Shown: positions 1 to 7,724, numbered from the stretch's first letter. The stretch: DNA of 19,514 bases from Candidatus Tectimicrobiota bacterium (GCA_016190025.1 JACPRG010000112.1:1-19514); one strand, 5' to 3'. Numbers and translations are program-made. Notes: a model not told the origin generated them from the sequence alone.

Positions 1-809
1 CGGATCTCCTCTTCGGAGACGAGGGCCATCTGGTGGACCAACGCCCGGAGGATCCGGAGCGTCGTCTCGGCTGGCGCCCGCGTGGCCAGGCCGTCCGCCA
101 GGGTGTGGGCGGTTTCGGTTGTGACCGCGCTTCCGCTTTTCCAGGAGAGGTACACCGACGGGGCCGCCTCCGCCTGGACGCCGATGACGCGGGTCTTGGG
201 GCTGAGGCGGCGGGCGACGATGGCGGTGGCGCAGGCGCCGCTTCCCAGGCCGACGGGGACGATCACGTCGTCCACGTCGGGGACGTCCTCGAACACCTCC
301 AGGGCGTAGGAGCCGACGCCGCGGATGAGGTCGGGGGAGTTGCCGGCGTGGATGTAGCGGAGCCCGCGCGCCTCGACGAGCTCCGGCACGCGCTCGCACG
401 CCTCGTCGTAGTCCTTGCCCGAGACCACCAGCTCGGCCCCCAGGTCCCTCATGCCCTTGTTCTTTTCGGGGTTATTGCCCTCCGGGACGCAGATGACGGC
501 GGGCGCGCCGAACAGCCGCGCGGCGTAGGCGACGGAGAGCCCGTGGTTTCCGCGGGTGGCGCAGACGACGCCCCGGCGTCTCTCCTCCTCCGGCAGCCGG
601 GACATGAGATACACCCCGCCCCGCACCTTGAACGCGCCGACGGGAAGGTGGTTCTCGTGCTTGACGAAGACCTCGCAGCCGAGGTCTTTGGACAGCCCCG
701 GATAAAAGTAGGTCGGGGTCCGCGGGAGGTGCCGGCGGACCACCTCCCGGGCGGCGGCGATCTCTTCGAACGTTACGGGGAGCGCTTCGATGGGTCGAGC
801 CCCTTGCAA
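1..809 (-). CDS. Threonine/serine dehydratase-like PLP enzyme (3' end beyond the window)
   Basis: About 269 codons of a fold-type II PLP enzyme of the threonine dehydratase/serine racemase family, which deaminates or racemises a hydroxy-amino acid in the cytoplasm. Visible marks are the Schiff-base lysine in VGAFKVRGG (about residue 61 from the start used here), the substrate-binding TRGNHG, and the glycine-rich PLP phosphate loop GLGSGAC. The family usually begins a few residues before LPVTFEEI, which is present here, but no in-frame ATG or GTG lies between the dctM stop and that point. TTG at 809 is the placed start; ATC at 791, preceded by AAGGGG eight bases upstream, is an alternative. 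The ATG at 874 is out of frame and stops early. The gene follows dctM by about 140 bases in the same direction, so it is probably the last gene seen of the TRAP operon. Substrate is not deducible. Confidence 0.88.
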   Translation of the reverse strand, partial: MQGARPIEALPVTFEEIAAAREVVRRHLPRTPTYFYPGLSKDLGCEVFVKHENHLPVGAFKVRGGVYLMSRLPEEERRRGVVCATRGNHGLSVAYAARLFGAPAVICVPEGNNPEKNKGMRDLGAELVVSGKDYDEACERVPELVEARGLRYIHAGNSPDLIRGVGSYALEVFEDVPDVDDVIVPVGLGSGACATAIVARRLSPKTRVIGVQAEAAPSVYLSWKSGSAVTTETAHTLADGLATRAPAETTLRILRALVHQMALVSEEEI

Positions 810-947
810 GAAGACGGCTTGGCTCCGGGAGGGAGAGCCGCGCTTGGCGGCGTATCCCCCGCTCGCGCGTCCATTATTGGAGGGAGCCTCGCGGCCGGTC
901 AAGGACCCGGCGGCGCTCGCCCGGTCGGCGGGCCTGCCGCACGCCGC

Positions 948-2261
948 TTATCTCATCAGGCCCGGCAGCCACAGGACCAGGACGGGGAAACTGATCATGA
1001 TTGCCATGACCAGGATGTTCAAGCCCACGAAGGGCAGGGCTGCCCGGTAGATATCCGCCATGGTGGTGTCCGGTGGGGCAATCCCCTTCATGACGAAAAG
1101 GGACAGCCCGAAAGGCGGGGAGAGCGTCGCCAGCTCCAAGTTGAGGAGCATGATCGCGCCGAACCATATGGGATCCCACCCCAGGGTGCTGACGATGGGC
1201 ATGTAGATGGGGATGGTGACCATGACGATGGCAGTTTGCTCGATGAACATGCCCAGGAAAATCAGGACGATCTGCATCAGGATGAGGACGGCGAGGGGGT
1301 GGACGGGCAGGCTCACGGCGGTTCGGGTGAGGCCGGCGGTGACTCCGGTGAAGGCCAGAACCTGGCTGAAGGCCGTCGACCCGGCGAGGATGATCAACAC
1401 CATGACGGAGATGGAGGTCGTGGCGCTCACCGCCTTTTTGATCACCGCCCAGGAGAGCTTCCGGTAGGCGATCGCCAGCAGGAAGCAGAGCAGGGCGCCC
1501 ACGCCTGCGGCCTCCGTGGGAGTCGCGATTCCGAAAAAGATGGTTCCGATGACGACGACGATGACGGATATCAAGGGCGCCACGTAACGCAAGGTGTCCA
1601 GGATGCGGCGCGGCAGAGGCGACGGCGGCACATCGTAGGGCGGAGCCAGGGAGGGCTGGAGGGTGCATCTGACAATGATGTAAGTGGCGTAGACACCGGC
1701 CAGCAGCAGGCCGGGGATGACGATGCCCACCAGGAGCCTGCCCACGGAGAATTTGCCCAGGCTGGCGAGGATGACGCCCAAGGCGCTGGGCGGGATCATG
1801 ATGGCGAGGCTGCCGCTGGCCAGGATCGGTCCGAGGGACATGGTTTTGCTGTAGCCGCGCCTTTCCATCTCGGGCGCGAGCGTTGAACCCAGCATGGCCA
1901 CGCTGCCCATGGCGACGCCGGTCAGCGTGGCAAACAGAGTCCCGGCGCCGACCGCGAGCAAAGACAGCCTGCCGGCGATGCGTCCCAGCCATTCGTCCAG
2001 GACGTCTATCATCTTGAAGGCCACGCCGGAATGGAACATCACCGTTCCCATCAGGATGAACATGGGCACCGGCACCAGCACGAAGGTTGACACGGAGCTG
2101 TCAATGCTGAGGATCAGCTGGTGCAGGCCGATCCCTCCGCCCCAGAACACATAGACCCCGATGACGTTGATCAGCATGAAGGCGAAGGCGACCGGCAGTC
2201 CGATGAGCAGCAGGAGGGAGAGGCCGCCGAAGAAGAACAACATGTAGATCCACCAGTCCAT
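948..2261 (-). CDS. dctM: TRAP transporter large permease subunit DctM
   Basis: 437 residues, the usual DctM length. This is the ion-coupled membrane subunit of a tripartite ATP-independent periplasmic transporter. The chain is almost entirely hydrophobic helices. It carries family-typical segments: an N-terminal LLIGLPVAFAF helix, the loop LFATLTGVAMGSVAMLGSTL followed by P-E-M-RRGYS, IPPS near residue 180, GIATPTEAAGVGAL near 250, and a C-terminal SPPFGLSLFVMKG. The start follows a good GAGGTGA Shine-Dalgarno about 6 bases upstream. The gene begins 11 bases after the dctQ stop, so the two membrane subunits are translationally close. The TAA stop is in the same frame as the downstream dehydratase gene. 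The family assignment is certain; the substrate is unknown. Confidence 0.96.
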   Translation of the reverse strand: MDWWIYMLFFFGGLSLLLLIGLPVAFAFMLINVIGVYVFWGGGIGLHQLILSIDSSVSTFVLVPVPMFILMGTVMFHSGVAFKMIDVLDEWLGRIAGRLSLLAVGAGTLFATLTGVAMGSVAMLGSTLAPEMERRGYSKTMSLGPILASGSLAIMIPPSALGVILASLGKFSVGRLLVGIVIPGLLLAGVYATYIIVRCTLQPSLAPPYDVPPSPLPRRILDTLRYVAPLISVIVVVIGTIFFGIATPTEAAGVGALLCFLLAIAYRKLSWAVIKKAVSATTSISVMVLIILAGSTAFSQVLAFTGVTAGLTRTAVSLPVHPLAVLILMQIVLIFLGMFIEQTAIVMVTIPIYMPIVSTLGWDPIWFGAIMLLNLELATLSPPFGLSLFVMKGIAPPDTTMADIYRAALPFVGLNILVMAIMISFPVLVLWLPGLMR

Positions 2262-2272
2262 CGGGGCTCACC

Positions 2273-2791
2273 TCATGCGTGAAGGGTGGCCTTTTCCATC
2301 CGCCCGCCGCGGAGGTGCAACCATGCCCTCCTCATGAACTGGAGCCAGAGGAAGAAGCTCCCCAGCGGTATGACGGCCAGATTGACGACCCGGGGCATCT
2401 CGATTTCGGCCGGAATGAGTATCCCCCTCTGCCAGGAATTGATGACTTCCAGTGTCCCGTAGAGGGTCAGAACCAGGCAGATGGCGGCGCCGATGATGGA
2501 ATTCGTGACCTGGAGCCAGCGCTGGACTTTCGGGCTGAACCGGGTCACCAGGAGATCGATGGTGACGTGCTCCTCTCTTCTCAGCACCCAGGCGGCACCG
2601 AGGAAGGTGATGTAGAGCAGCATCGTGCCGTTGATCTGGTCAACCCCGATCAGCCCTTCGCGGAGGAGATACCGGAAGACGACCTTGATGGAGGTCACCA
2701 GCATGACGGCGACCAGAAGCCCGGCGGACAGCGCGCCGCCGAGGTTCAGGAGCGAGTCAAAGAGGCGGGTGATTTTGCCGCCGGCTCCCAT
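2273..2791 (-). CDS. dctQ: TRAP transporter small permease subunit DctQ
   Basis: 172 residues with four predicted membrane helices, as usual for DctQ: roughly residues 15-40 (LGGALSAGLLVAVMLVTSIK), 55-72 (GTMLLYITFLGAAWVLRR), 95-120 (SIIGAAICLVLTLYGTLEVI) and 135-155 (LAVIPLGSFFLWLQFMRR). The family pattern of a first helix ending in VVFRYL and of RREEHVTIDLL after helix 2 is clear. I chose the ATG at 2791 because AAGGAG lies 10 bases upstream. A longer reading from 2857 would add a non-hydrophobic, family-unlike 22-residue tail. The subunit pairs with DctM in the inner membrane. It is separated from dctP by about 350 bases that contain stem-loops. Confidence 0.94.
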   Translation of the reverse strand: MGAGGKITRLFDSLLNLGGALSAGLLVAVMLVTSIKVVFRYLLREGLIGVDQINGTMLLYITFLGAAWVLRREEHVTIDLLVTRFSPKVQRWLQVTNSIIGAAICLVLTLYGTLEVINSWQRGILIPAEIEMPRVVNLAVIPLGSFFLWLQFMRRAWLHLRGGRMEKATLHA

Positions 2792-2891
2792 GCACAAAGC
2801 TCCTTTTCCCTGACCCGGCGCGGAGCGCCACGCGATCCGGAGCCAGCGATGGTTCATCGGAACACGGTCGCGGATGAGGGTTCCTGGCTAC

Positions 2892-2912
2892 GCCAGAGGG
2901 TGACGCTCTGGC
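2892..2912 (-). promoter_or_regulatory. Small stem-loop upstream of dctQ
   Basis: A perfect 7-bp inverted repeat, GCCAGAG and CTCTGGC, with a 7-base loop, about 100 bases before the dctQ start. No U-tract follows in the direction of transcription, so it is not a standard intrinsic terminator. It may add to the larger downstream-of-dctP hairpin or be a protein site. Weak on its own. Confidence 0.35.
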
Positions 2913-2997
2913 CCGGGCGCGGCGGGGGGGTCCACGCCTGGGCCGGCCCTTGAGGCGCTCGGGATGGCCTCGGAGGTCGAGGGTGGCGGCCCCATGA

Positions 2998-3043
2998 GAG
3001 GTCCGGACCGGGAACGCCGCGGGATTCCCGGTCCGAAGACCTC
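2998..3043 (-). promoter_or_regulatory. Long intercistronic stem-loop after dctP
   Basis: An 11-bp perfect stem (3004-3014 with 3025-3035; CGGACCGGGAA and its complement) with a 10-base loop. Six more pairs (2998-3003 with 3038-3043, GAGGTC/GACCTC) extend it after a 2-base AA bulge. It begins about 95 bases past the dctP stop and is not followed by a U-tract. In TRAP and ABC operons, such stem-loops after the binding-protein gene stabilise the upstream mRNA, so that binding protein outnumbers permease. That role is inferred. Confidence 0.6.
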
Positions 3044-3137
3044 CTCCCACGCTCCGAGCCTCCGGTCCCCGTCCATCTCGAACCGGGCGGCAGACCCGCG
3101 CGGATGGCCTCACCTCTCGATCCCGCGCGCAGGGGGC

Positions 3138-4148
3138 TCAGTCGTACCCCAGCAGCTTCCGGGCCTTGGCGTAGTCGTCCGCGCTCATGACTTTCTTGAA
3201 TTGACCCCACAGGGCCTCGTTGGCCGTCTTGCCCCAGCGCCGCGCTTCCGCCGGAGAGAACTCGATGACCTTCATGCCGGCCTTTTTCATGGTTGCCAGC
3301 TGCGAGGTCTGGAATGCGGAAATCCATCCTTGAGACCAGATCTGAGTGACCCGTACGGCCTCCAGGATGACCTCCTGCAGATCCTTCGGCAGGCGGTTCC
3401 ACTTCGCCAGATTCATGTTGACGCCGGTTCCGTTCCTGTACAGAGGGTGAAGGATGATGAACTTCGACACCTCCTGCCAGCCGAAGTTGATAAATCCGTC
3501 ATAAACGGGCCAGGTGAAGCCTTCCACCGTGCCTCGCTCCAGAGCGAGATAGATTTCTCCGGGGGGCAGGGTGACCGGTTCGGCTCCCACCGCGGTCACG
3601 AAGAAGCGGGTCAGCGGCGGAACCCGGATCTTCATCCCCTTCAGGCCCGCAATGCTTCCCACCTTTTTCTGGGTGTACATGAAATGGTTGCCCATGCCCG
3701 GATCGCCTGAGGCGTGCCCCAGGTAGCGGACGCCCTTCTTTTCGTACATCTGGACCATGAAATTGAATAGATTGCTGCCGGGTCCTTTGTCGGGGATCTC
3801 ATAGGGGGACAGCTCGGTGATGTAGCCGCCGGGGATCACGCCCGCCCAGTAGTTCGGGGCGCCGAACCAGACATCAAACACGCCCCTCATCAGGGCCTCG
3901 GGCTGGTCAAACGTGGGGACGACCTCGGAGGCCCCCTTGTACTCGATGACCAGTTTCCCGCCGGCCCGCTTGTTGACCTCGTCCTTGAAGCGGATGCCCA
4001 CGTCGGCCGCAGGGGAGACACCCGGCGGCCATGCGCCGACCATGGTGAGCTTGATGGGCGCGGCGGAGACAGGTCCGGACTGGCCGGAGGTCAAGAAAAA
4101 GACCAGAAACGCGGAAAAGGCTAGACCCAACACTCCGCCTCTTTTCAT
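3138..4148 (-). CDS. dctP: TRAP transporter periplasmic solute-binding protein DctP
   Basis: 336 residues, family length. A Sec signal peptide occupies about residues 1-29 (MKRGG, then a hydrophobic LGLAFSAFLVFFL core, ending VSA-AP). The mature part starts KLTMVGAWPPG and shows DctP features: FKDEVNKRAGGKLVIEY, PEALMRGVFDVWFG, the GMKIRVPP segment with the arginine that binds the ligand carboxylate in this family, and GEIYLALERGTVEGF. It captures the substrate in the periplasm for DctQM. Shine-Dalgarno AGGAGGG sits 6 bases before the ATG. A strong promoter and a palindrome lie upstream, and a stem-loop lies downstream. The conserved arginine suggests an organic-acid-like ligand. I cannot name it. 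Confidence 0.95.
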   Translation of the reverse strand: MKRGGVLGLAFSAFLVFFLTSGQSGPVSAAPIKLTMVGAWPPGVSPAADVGIRFKDEVNKRAGGKLVIEYKGASEVVPTFDQPEALMRGVFDVWFGAPNYWAGVIPGGYITELSPYEIPDKGPGSNLFNFMVQMYEKKGVRYLGHASGDPGMGNHFMYTQKKVGSIAGLKGMKIRVPPLTRFFVTAVGAEPVTLPPGEIYLALERGTVEGFTWPVYDGFINFGWQEVSKFIILHPLYRNGTGVNMNLAKWNRLPKDLQEVILEAVRVTQIWSQGWISAFQTSQLATMKKAGMKVIEFSPAEARRWGKTANEALWGQFKKVMSADDYAKARKLLGYD

Positions 4149-4213
4149 CGGATTCCCTCCTGAACGGAAGAGGAATTTCCCGTCTCAGAAAGCGCGCGGG
4201 ATGTCCTTGGAAG

Positions 4214-4252
4214 CCGCTGAGTCGATTCGCCATATTAAATCGCTTTCAGCGG
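4214..4252. promoter_or_regulatory. Nested palindrome overlapping the dctP promoter (candidate operator)
   Basis: Outer arms CCGCTGA (4214-4220) and TCAGCGG (4246-4252) and inner arms CGATT (4223-4227) and AATCG (4238-4242) give an almost symmetrical 39-base element with 12 paired positions. It covers the -10 box and the spacer of the dctP promoter. The outer arms are 32 bases apart centre to centre, close to three helical turns, which fits a dimeric or tetrameric repressor. The regulator is unknown; the small winged-helix protein encoded divergently is one candidate. Confidence 0.5.
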
Positions 4253-4261
4253 GCCTGTCAA
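4232..4261 (-). promoter_or_regulatory. Sigma-70-type promoter of dctP
   Basis: On the minus strand a perfect -35 box TTGACA (4256-4261) is followed by an 18-base spacer and TAATAT (4232-4237, 4 of 6 matches to TATAAT). Transcription would begin near 4225, giving a leader of about 77 bases before the dctP ATG. Confidence 0.65.
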
Positions 4262-4298
4262 CGATCCTGGGGGGGGTGCTCGCCCGCGGCCGTTGCGA

Positions 4299-4304
4299 TA
4301 TAAT
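4299..4304 (+). promoter_or_regulatory. Candidate -10 box for the wHTH-ubiD-tenA genes
   Basis: A perfect TATAAT in otherwise GC-rich DNA, about 77 bases before the plus-strand gene at 4381. No good -35 box lies 16-18 bases upstream (the hexamer there is GTGCTC), so it would need an activator or another sigma contact. Confidence 0.35.
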
Positions 4305-4380
4305 TCCGCCCGGTTCCGGGGGACGGTCTGGAGGGTTCCCGGGCGGGTTTCCGGCGCCCGGGCACGCGCGAGGGGAAGAA

Positions 4381-4605
4381 ATGAGCCTGACGACGGAGAA
4401 ACTGGCGGGTCTCATCCTGGGCTTCCTGCGGGAGGGTCCGGCGCATTTCGAGGACATCCTCCTCCGCTTCCGCGATGTCCCGTACCGGGACATCCTGCGG
4501 GCCTGGGGGCGGCTCCGGGAGGAGGGCCTCCTGGGCCGGGAAGTGGAGACGGGAAGGTACGTCGCGAAAAACGGCCGCGAGGCCGGGGAAGAGGGCCGGG
4601 GTTAG
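4381..4605 (+). CDS. Small winged-helix-like protein, 74 aa
   Basis: A short protein of 74 residues starting MSLTTEKLAG. Its body, about residues 8-62, reads as a compact winged-helix fold: two helices with a turn at GPAHFEDILLRF, a recognition-like helix YRDILRAWGRLREEGLL, and a short wing GREVETGRYVAK, followed by a charged, probably disordered tail. No named family is recognised. The start has GAGGGGAAG just upstream. The gene lies 99 bases before the ubiD-like gene in the same direction, and is divergent from dctP across a region with a palindrome. It could regulate either side, or be an accessory factor for the decarboxylase. A DNA-binding role is inferred from helix pattern alone. Confidence 0.75.
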   Translation: MSLTTEKLAGLILGFLREGPAHFEDILLRFRDVPYRDILRAWGRLREEGLLGREVETGRYVAKNGREAGEEGRG

Positions 4606-4704
4606 GCCCCTCCCCGTCGTCGCCGGTCGGACGCTTGGGGTGGACGGCGGGTCTCACATGAACCGAGGGGATCACTTCCGAAAGGGAGAGGAGGGATTGG
4701 CGCC

Positions 4705-6102
4705 ATGAACGCTCGACAGGCCAAGGCGGCGGCCCCCGCGGCGCGCGCCGGGATCCCCTACCGGGACATGCGGGGGCTCCTCGATCACCTGGAGCGCCAC
4801 GGGGAGCTCCTGCGCATCCGAAAGCCCGTTCCCGCGCGGTATCTCCACACCCTCCTCGCCAAGTCCGACAAGGCGGTCCTGTTCGAGAACGTCGCGGACT
4901 ACGGATATCCCGTGGTGGGGGGGCTCGTCGGGTCGCGCAGGCGCCTCGCCCTGGGCCTGGCCAGCGACGAAAAGGTGCTGGGGAAGGTCTTCATGGAGGC
5001 GCTGGAGCGACCGATCCCGGCGGAGGTCGTCTCCGGCGGCCCCGTCCAGGAGGTGATCAAGACCGGCCGTGAGGTGGACCTGACCGAGTTCCCCATCCCC
5101 TTCCAGCACAGAAAGGACGGGGGCCCGTACATCTCCGCCGGCATCGCCGTCTCGAAGGACGAGGAGGGGCGGCGCAACGTGGGCTGCTACCGGCTCATGT
5201 ACCGGACCCCCCGCGAGACGGGCATCGACCTGGTCTCCCCCTCCGACATGCGGTTCACCTACCAGCGGGCGCTGGAGCGCGGGGAGCCGCTGCCCGTCGC
5301 CATCGCCCTCGGGACGGGCACGCCCGAGCTGCTCTCGGCGGCCTACAAGGCCCCGCCGGGGTACGACGAGTTCGCCGTCGCGGGGGCGCTCTACGGCGAG
5401 CCCGTCCGGCTGACCAAATGCGCCACCGTGGACCTGGAGGTCCCCGCGTCGGCCGAGATCGTCCTGGAAGGGGAGATCTCCACCGACGGCTGGACCGTCG
5501 ACGAGGGGCGCTACGGGGATTTCACCGGCCACCAGTGCTCCATCCGCTGGAACCCGGTGTTCAAGATCAAGGCCGTCACCCACCGCAGGAAGCCCATCTT
5601 CCAGACCGTCTTCATGCCCTGGGAGAACGACTGGCTGGAGGCGCCCCCCATGGAGGCGGCCGGCTGGCGGGCGCTCCGGGAGGCCAGCGTGAAGACCACG
5701 GCCGTCTACGCCACCCCCGCGAGCTGCTGCTACTGGCACCTGTTCGCCTCCATCCAGAAGCGGCCGGGCGAGGGCAAGAACGCGCTCCTGGCGCTCCTGT
5801 CCCTCCATGCCGTCAAGCTGGTCATCGTGACGGACGACGACGTGGACATCACCGACTGGATGGAGCTCGAGCGGGCCCTGGCCTTCCGCGTCCAGCCGGA
5901 CCGGGACGTGATCATCGTCTCCGGCGCCCGGGGAAAGCACCTGGACCCCACCCTGCGGGCCTCCCAGCTTCCCAAGGGGTCGCTCCCGACCACCTCCAAG
6001 ATGGGCATCGACGCCACCATTCCCGAAGGCGTGGACCGCTCGGAGTACGAGCTTCTGGAGTACCCGTTCCTGGACGAGACCCGGCTCGGGGATTTCCTGT
6101 AG
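4705..6102 (+). CDS. UbiD-family decarboxylase
   Basis: 465 residues. UbiD enzymes reversibly decarboxylate aromatic or unsaturated acids using prenylated FMN, which is made by UbiX; no ubiX is in this window. Family marks are the N-terminal YRDMRGLLDHLERHGEL, the prFMN/metal-binding NVGCYR with the equivalent of the catalytic arginine (about R163), EIVLEGEI at 251-258, and the catalytic acid pair in EGRYGDFTGH (E267, D272), followed by DDDVDITDWMELERALAFR near 375-395. The start is set by AGGAGGG 10 bases before the ATG. Length is somewhat below the roughly 490 of E. coli UbiD. Substrate is open: the small upstream regulator-like gene and the TenA gene downstream do not suggest ubiquinone synthesis, so it is probably a catabolic or salvage decarboxylase. 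Confidence 0.93.
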   Translation: MNARQAKAAAPAARAGIPYRDMRGLLDHLERHGELLRIRKPVPARYLHTLLAKSDKAVLFENVADYGYPVVGGLVGSRRRLALGLASDEKVLGKVFMEALERPIPAEVVSGGPVQEVIKTGREVDLTEFPIPFQHRKDGGPYISAGIAVSKDEEGRRNVGCYRLMYRTPRETGIDLVSPSDMRFTYQRALERGEPLPVAIALGTGTPELLSAAYKAPPGYDEFAVAGALYGEPVRLTKCATVDLEVPASAEIVLEGEISTDGWTVDEGRYGDFTGHQCSIRWNPVFKIKAVTHRRKPIFQTVFMPWENDWLEAPPMEAAGWRALREASVKTTAVYATPASCCYWHLFASIQKRPGEGKNALLALLSLHAVKLVIVTDDDVDITDWMELERALAFRVQPDRDVIIVSGARGKHLDPTLRASQLPKGSLPTTSKMGIDATIPEGVDRSEYELLEYPFLDETRLGDFL

Positions 6103-6184
6103 GGCCCGGCCCTTGCAGAAAATCCCCCCTCCGGGGAGCCGTCCGGAGCGCGCGGGCCGCCTTCCGCGCTCGGCCTTTGCTGCA

Positions 6185-6856
6185 ATGGAACCGACGAGAT
6201 TCCGGGACCGACTGAGAAAAGAGAGCGAAGAGGTGTGGCGGGCCATCTTCCGCCACCCCTTCCTCCGCGAGGTCGGAGGGGGAACCCTGGCCATCGACCG
6301 CTTCCGGTACTTCATCCTTCAGGATTCCCTCTACCTCCAGGACTTCGCCCGGGCGCTCCTTCTGGCGGGGAGCAAGGCCCACGACCCAGACACCCTGAAG
6401 ATGTTCGCCGAGCACGCGGCGGGCTGCGTGGAGGTGGAGCGGGCCCTGCACCGCGGCCTGGCCCGGCGCATCGGCCTGAGCCCGAGGGCCCTGAAGACCG
6501 CTCGCCGGGGGCCCGTGACGGAGGCCTACACCCGCCACCTGCTGTCCGTGGCGCAGGGCGGAACGCTGGCCGAGGCGGTCGCGGCCCTGCTTCCCTGCTA
6601 CTGGGTCTACTGGGAGGTGGGGAAACGCCTGAGCCGCAGGTCCCCGAAGAACCCCGTCTATCGGGAGTGGGTCTCCTCGTACGCCTCGGAGGCGTTCGGC
6701 CGTTTGGTGAGGCGGCAGCTCCGCCTGGTGGACGATCTGGGGGAGAGGGTCTGCCGCGAGGAGCAAGAGAAGATGAAGGCCCACTTCCGCCTGAGCAGCC
6801 GGTACGAGTATTTATTCTGGGACGCGGCCTACCGGCGGGAGGAGTGGCCCGTCTGA
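6185..6856 (+). CDS. TenA-family protein (thiaminase II/aminopyrimidine hydrolase-like)
   Basis: 223 residues, normal TenA length, all helical. TenA hydrolyses aminomethylpyrimidine or thiamine for salvage of the pyrimidine half. The catalytic set of Bacillus TenA is recognisable: the Asp44 equivalent in YFILQDSLY (D47), the Cys135 equivalent in LLPCYWVYWEVG (C138), and the Glu205 equivalent in the C-terminal FWDAAYRREEWP (E219 or E220). So it should be an active TenA rather than a PqqC-like relative. ATG at 6185 is chosen because the protein begins MEPTRFRDRLRKES, as homologs do; a good Shine-Dalgarno is not seen, and an earlier TTG at 6113 would add a proline/arginine-rich tail. It lies 82 bases after the UbiD-like gene, on the same strand, and converges on the cyclase gene. 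Confidence 0.9.
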   Translation: MEPTRFRDRLRKESEEVWRAIFRHPFLREVGGGTLAIDRFRYFILQDSLYLQDFARALLLAGSKAHDPDTLKMFAEHAAGCVEVERALHRGLARRIGLSPRALKTARRGPVTEAYTRHLLSVAQGGTLAEAVAALLPCYWVYWEVGKRLSRRSPKNPVYREWVSSYASEAFGRLVRRQLRLVDDLGERVCREEQEKMKAHFRLSSRYEYLFWDAAYRREEWPV

Positions 6857-6947
6857 CCGGGCGGGCGCGATCCGCGAGGGACTCCGCCATGAGAGCGCGA
6901 TGCGGGGGGGCGCTTTTTGAAAGGGCTCCCCCAGTCGCGTCCGTCCG

Positions 6948-7724
6948 CTATCTCTCGAAGATCGCCACGCACCGGACCCAACCGGCGCTGGCCCGGGCGA
7001 TCTTGACGGGGAAGGCCGCCACCTTGAAGCCGAAGGGCCGGGGGAGGCGGTCCAGGTAGGCCAGCTTCTCGATGTGGGTGTAGGGCATCTTCCGCCCGAG
7101 GACGTGAGAGGGCCAAAGAGCGCCCTTGTCGCCCGCCTTGTAGTCCTTCGCCATGGCCGCGAAGGGACGGTCGAAGCCGTAGGCGTCGATCCCCATCACC
7201 CGGATCCCCTTTTTGATCAGATAGGCGGTGGCCTCCGCGCTCATGCCTGGGTGGGCGTTGGGGTATTCCGGCGTCTCCCACTTTTTGTAGGCGTCGGTCC
7301 GGATCAGGACGATGACCCCTGGGCCGATCTTCGCCTTCACCTTCTTCTCCGCTTCCCGCACGTCCTCGGCCGTGATGGATTCCGCCGCCTTCTTGTGGTG
7401 GAGATCCAGGACCGCGCCGTCTCCGTAAAACCACTCGAGCGGCATCTCGTCGATGGTCCGGCTCCGGCGCCCGGCGCAGGTGGGGCCGAAGTGCCACTGG
7501 GCGTCGGCGTGCGTTCCCGTGTGAGGCGTCAGGGTGATGTTTTCCGAGGCGAGGGCCATCCCTTCGGGGAAGTCCTGGGTCGCCAGCCCGTAGGCCTTTC
7601 CCAGCCGGCGGGTTCCCTCCACGTGGGTCGTGTACATGATCTCGGGGGGGAAAGGCTCGTTGGCGTAGTTCTCGATGGGGAGGCTGAGGTCGTAGACCCG
7701 GGGTCCCTTTCTCTGCTTGGCCAT
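6948..7724 (-). CDS. Cyclase/kynurenine-formamidase-family metal hydrolase
   Basis: 258 residues of the cyclase family (PF04199), metal-dependent hydrolases of amide, formyl-amide or lactone bonds, including bacterial kynurenine formamidase. The metal-binding motif HxGTHxDxxxH is present as HTGTHADAQWH (H68, H72, D74, H78); the proline usual before the tryptophan position (DAP) is replaced by glutamine. Further family marks are YDLSLPIENYANEPFPP at the N-terminus, VIVLIRTDA, and GIRVMGIDAYGFDRP. Start ATG at 7724 has AGGAGA 8 bases upstream; a longer frame to 7787 runs into repeats and has no ribosome site. It follows the ACT-domain gene with a 190-base gap holding a repeat array. Substrate unknown. 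Confidence 0.92.
   Translation of the reverse strand: MAKQRKGPRVYDLSLPIENYANEPFPPEIMYTTHVEGTRRLGKAYGLATQDFPEGMALASENITLTPHTGTHADAQWHFGPTCAGRRSRTIDEMPLEWFYGDGAVLDLHHKKAAESITAEDVREAEKKVKAKIGPGVIVLIRTDAYKKWETPEYPNAHPGMSAEATAYLIKKGIRVMGIDAYGFDRPFAAMAKDYKAGDKGALWPSHVLGRKMPYTHIEKLAYLDRLPRPFGFKVAAFPVKIARASAGWVRCVAIFER

Larger units (their letters stand above)
2792..3137. other. dctP-dctQ intergenic region without a gene
   Basis: 346 bases between the dctP stop and the dctQ start. No reading frame here resembles a protein or has a convincing ribosome site. It holds two inverted repeats (listed separately) and is otherwise GC-rich and featureless. Such a spacer is unusually long for a TRAP operon. 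Confidence 0.6.
4149..4380. other. Divergent promoter region between dctP and the wHTH gene
   Basis: 232 bases with no gene. It holds the dctP promoter on the minus strand, a nested palindrome over it, and a TATAAT box for the plus-strand genes. The layout is that of a shared divergent control region. Confidence 0.65.

Noticed and set aside
33..1886. Long plus-strand open frame of 617 codons
   Set aside because: It is antisense to dctM and the dehydratase gene. Its product is low-complexity (Gly, Asp, Arg, Gln-rich) with no family features, a common result of high GC.
6113..6184. Longer N-terminus of the TenA protein from a TTG
   Set aside because: The added residues are proline/arginine-rich and unlike TenA; the ATG at 6185 matches the family start.
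6903..6932. Terminator between the converging tenA and cyclase genes
   Set aside because: A G-run and a C-run can pair, but the loop is about 17 bases and no U-tract follows, so I do not call it.
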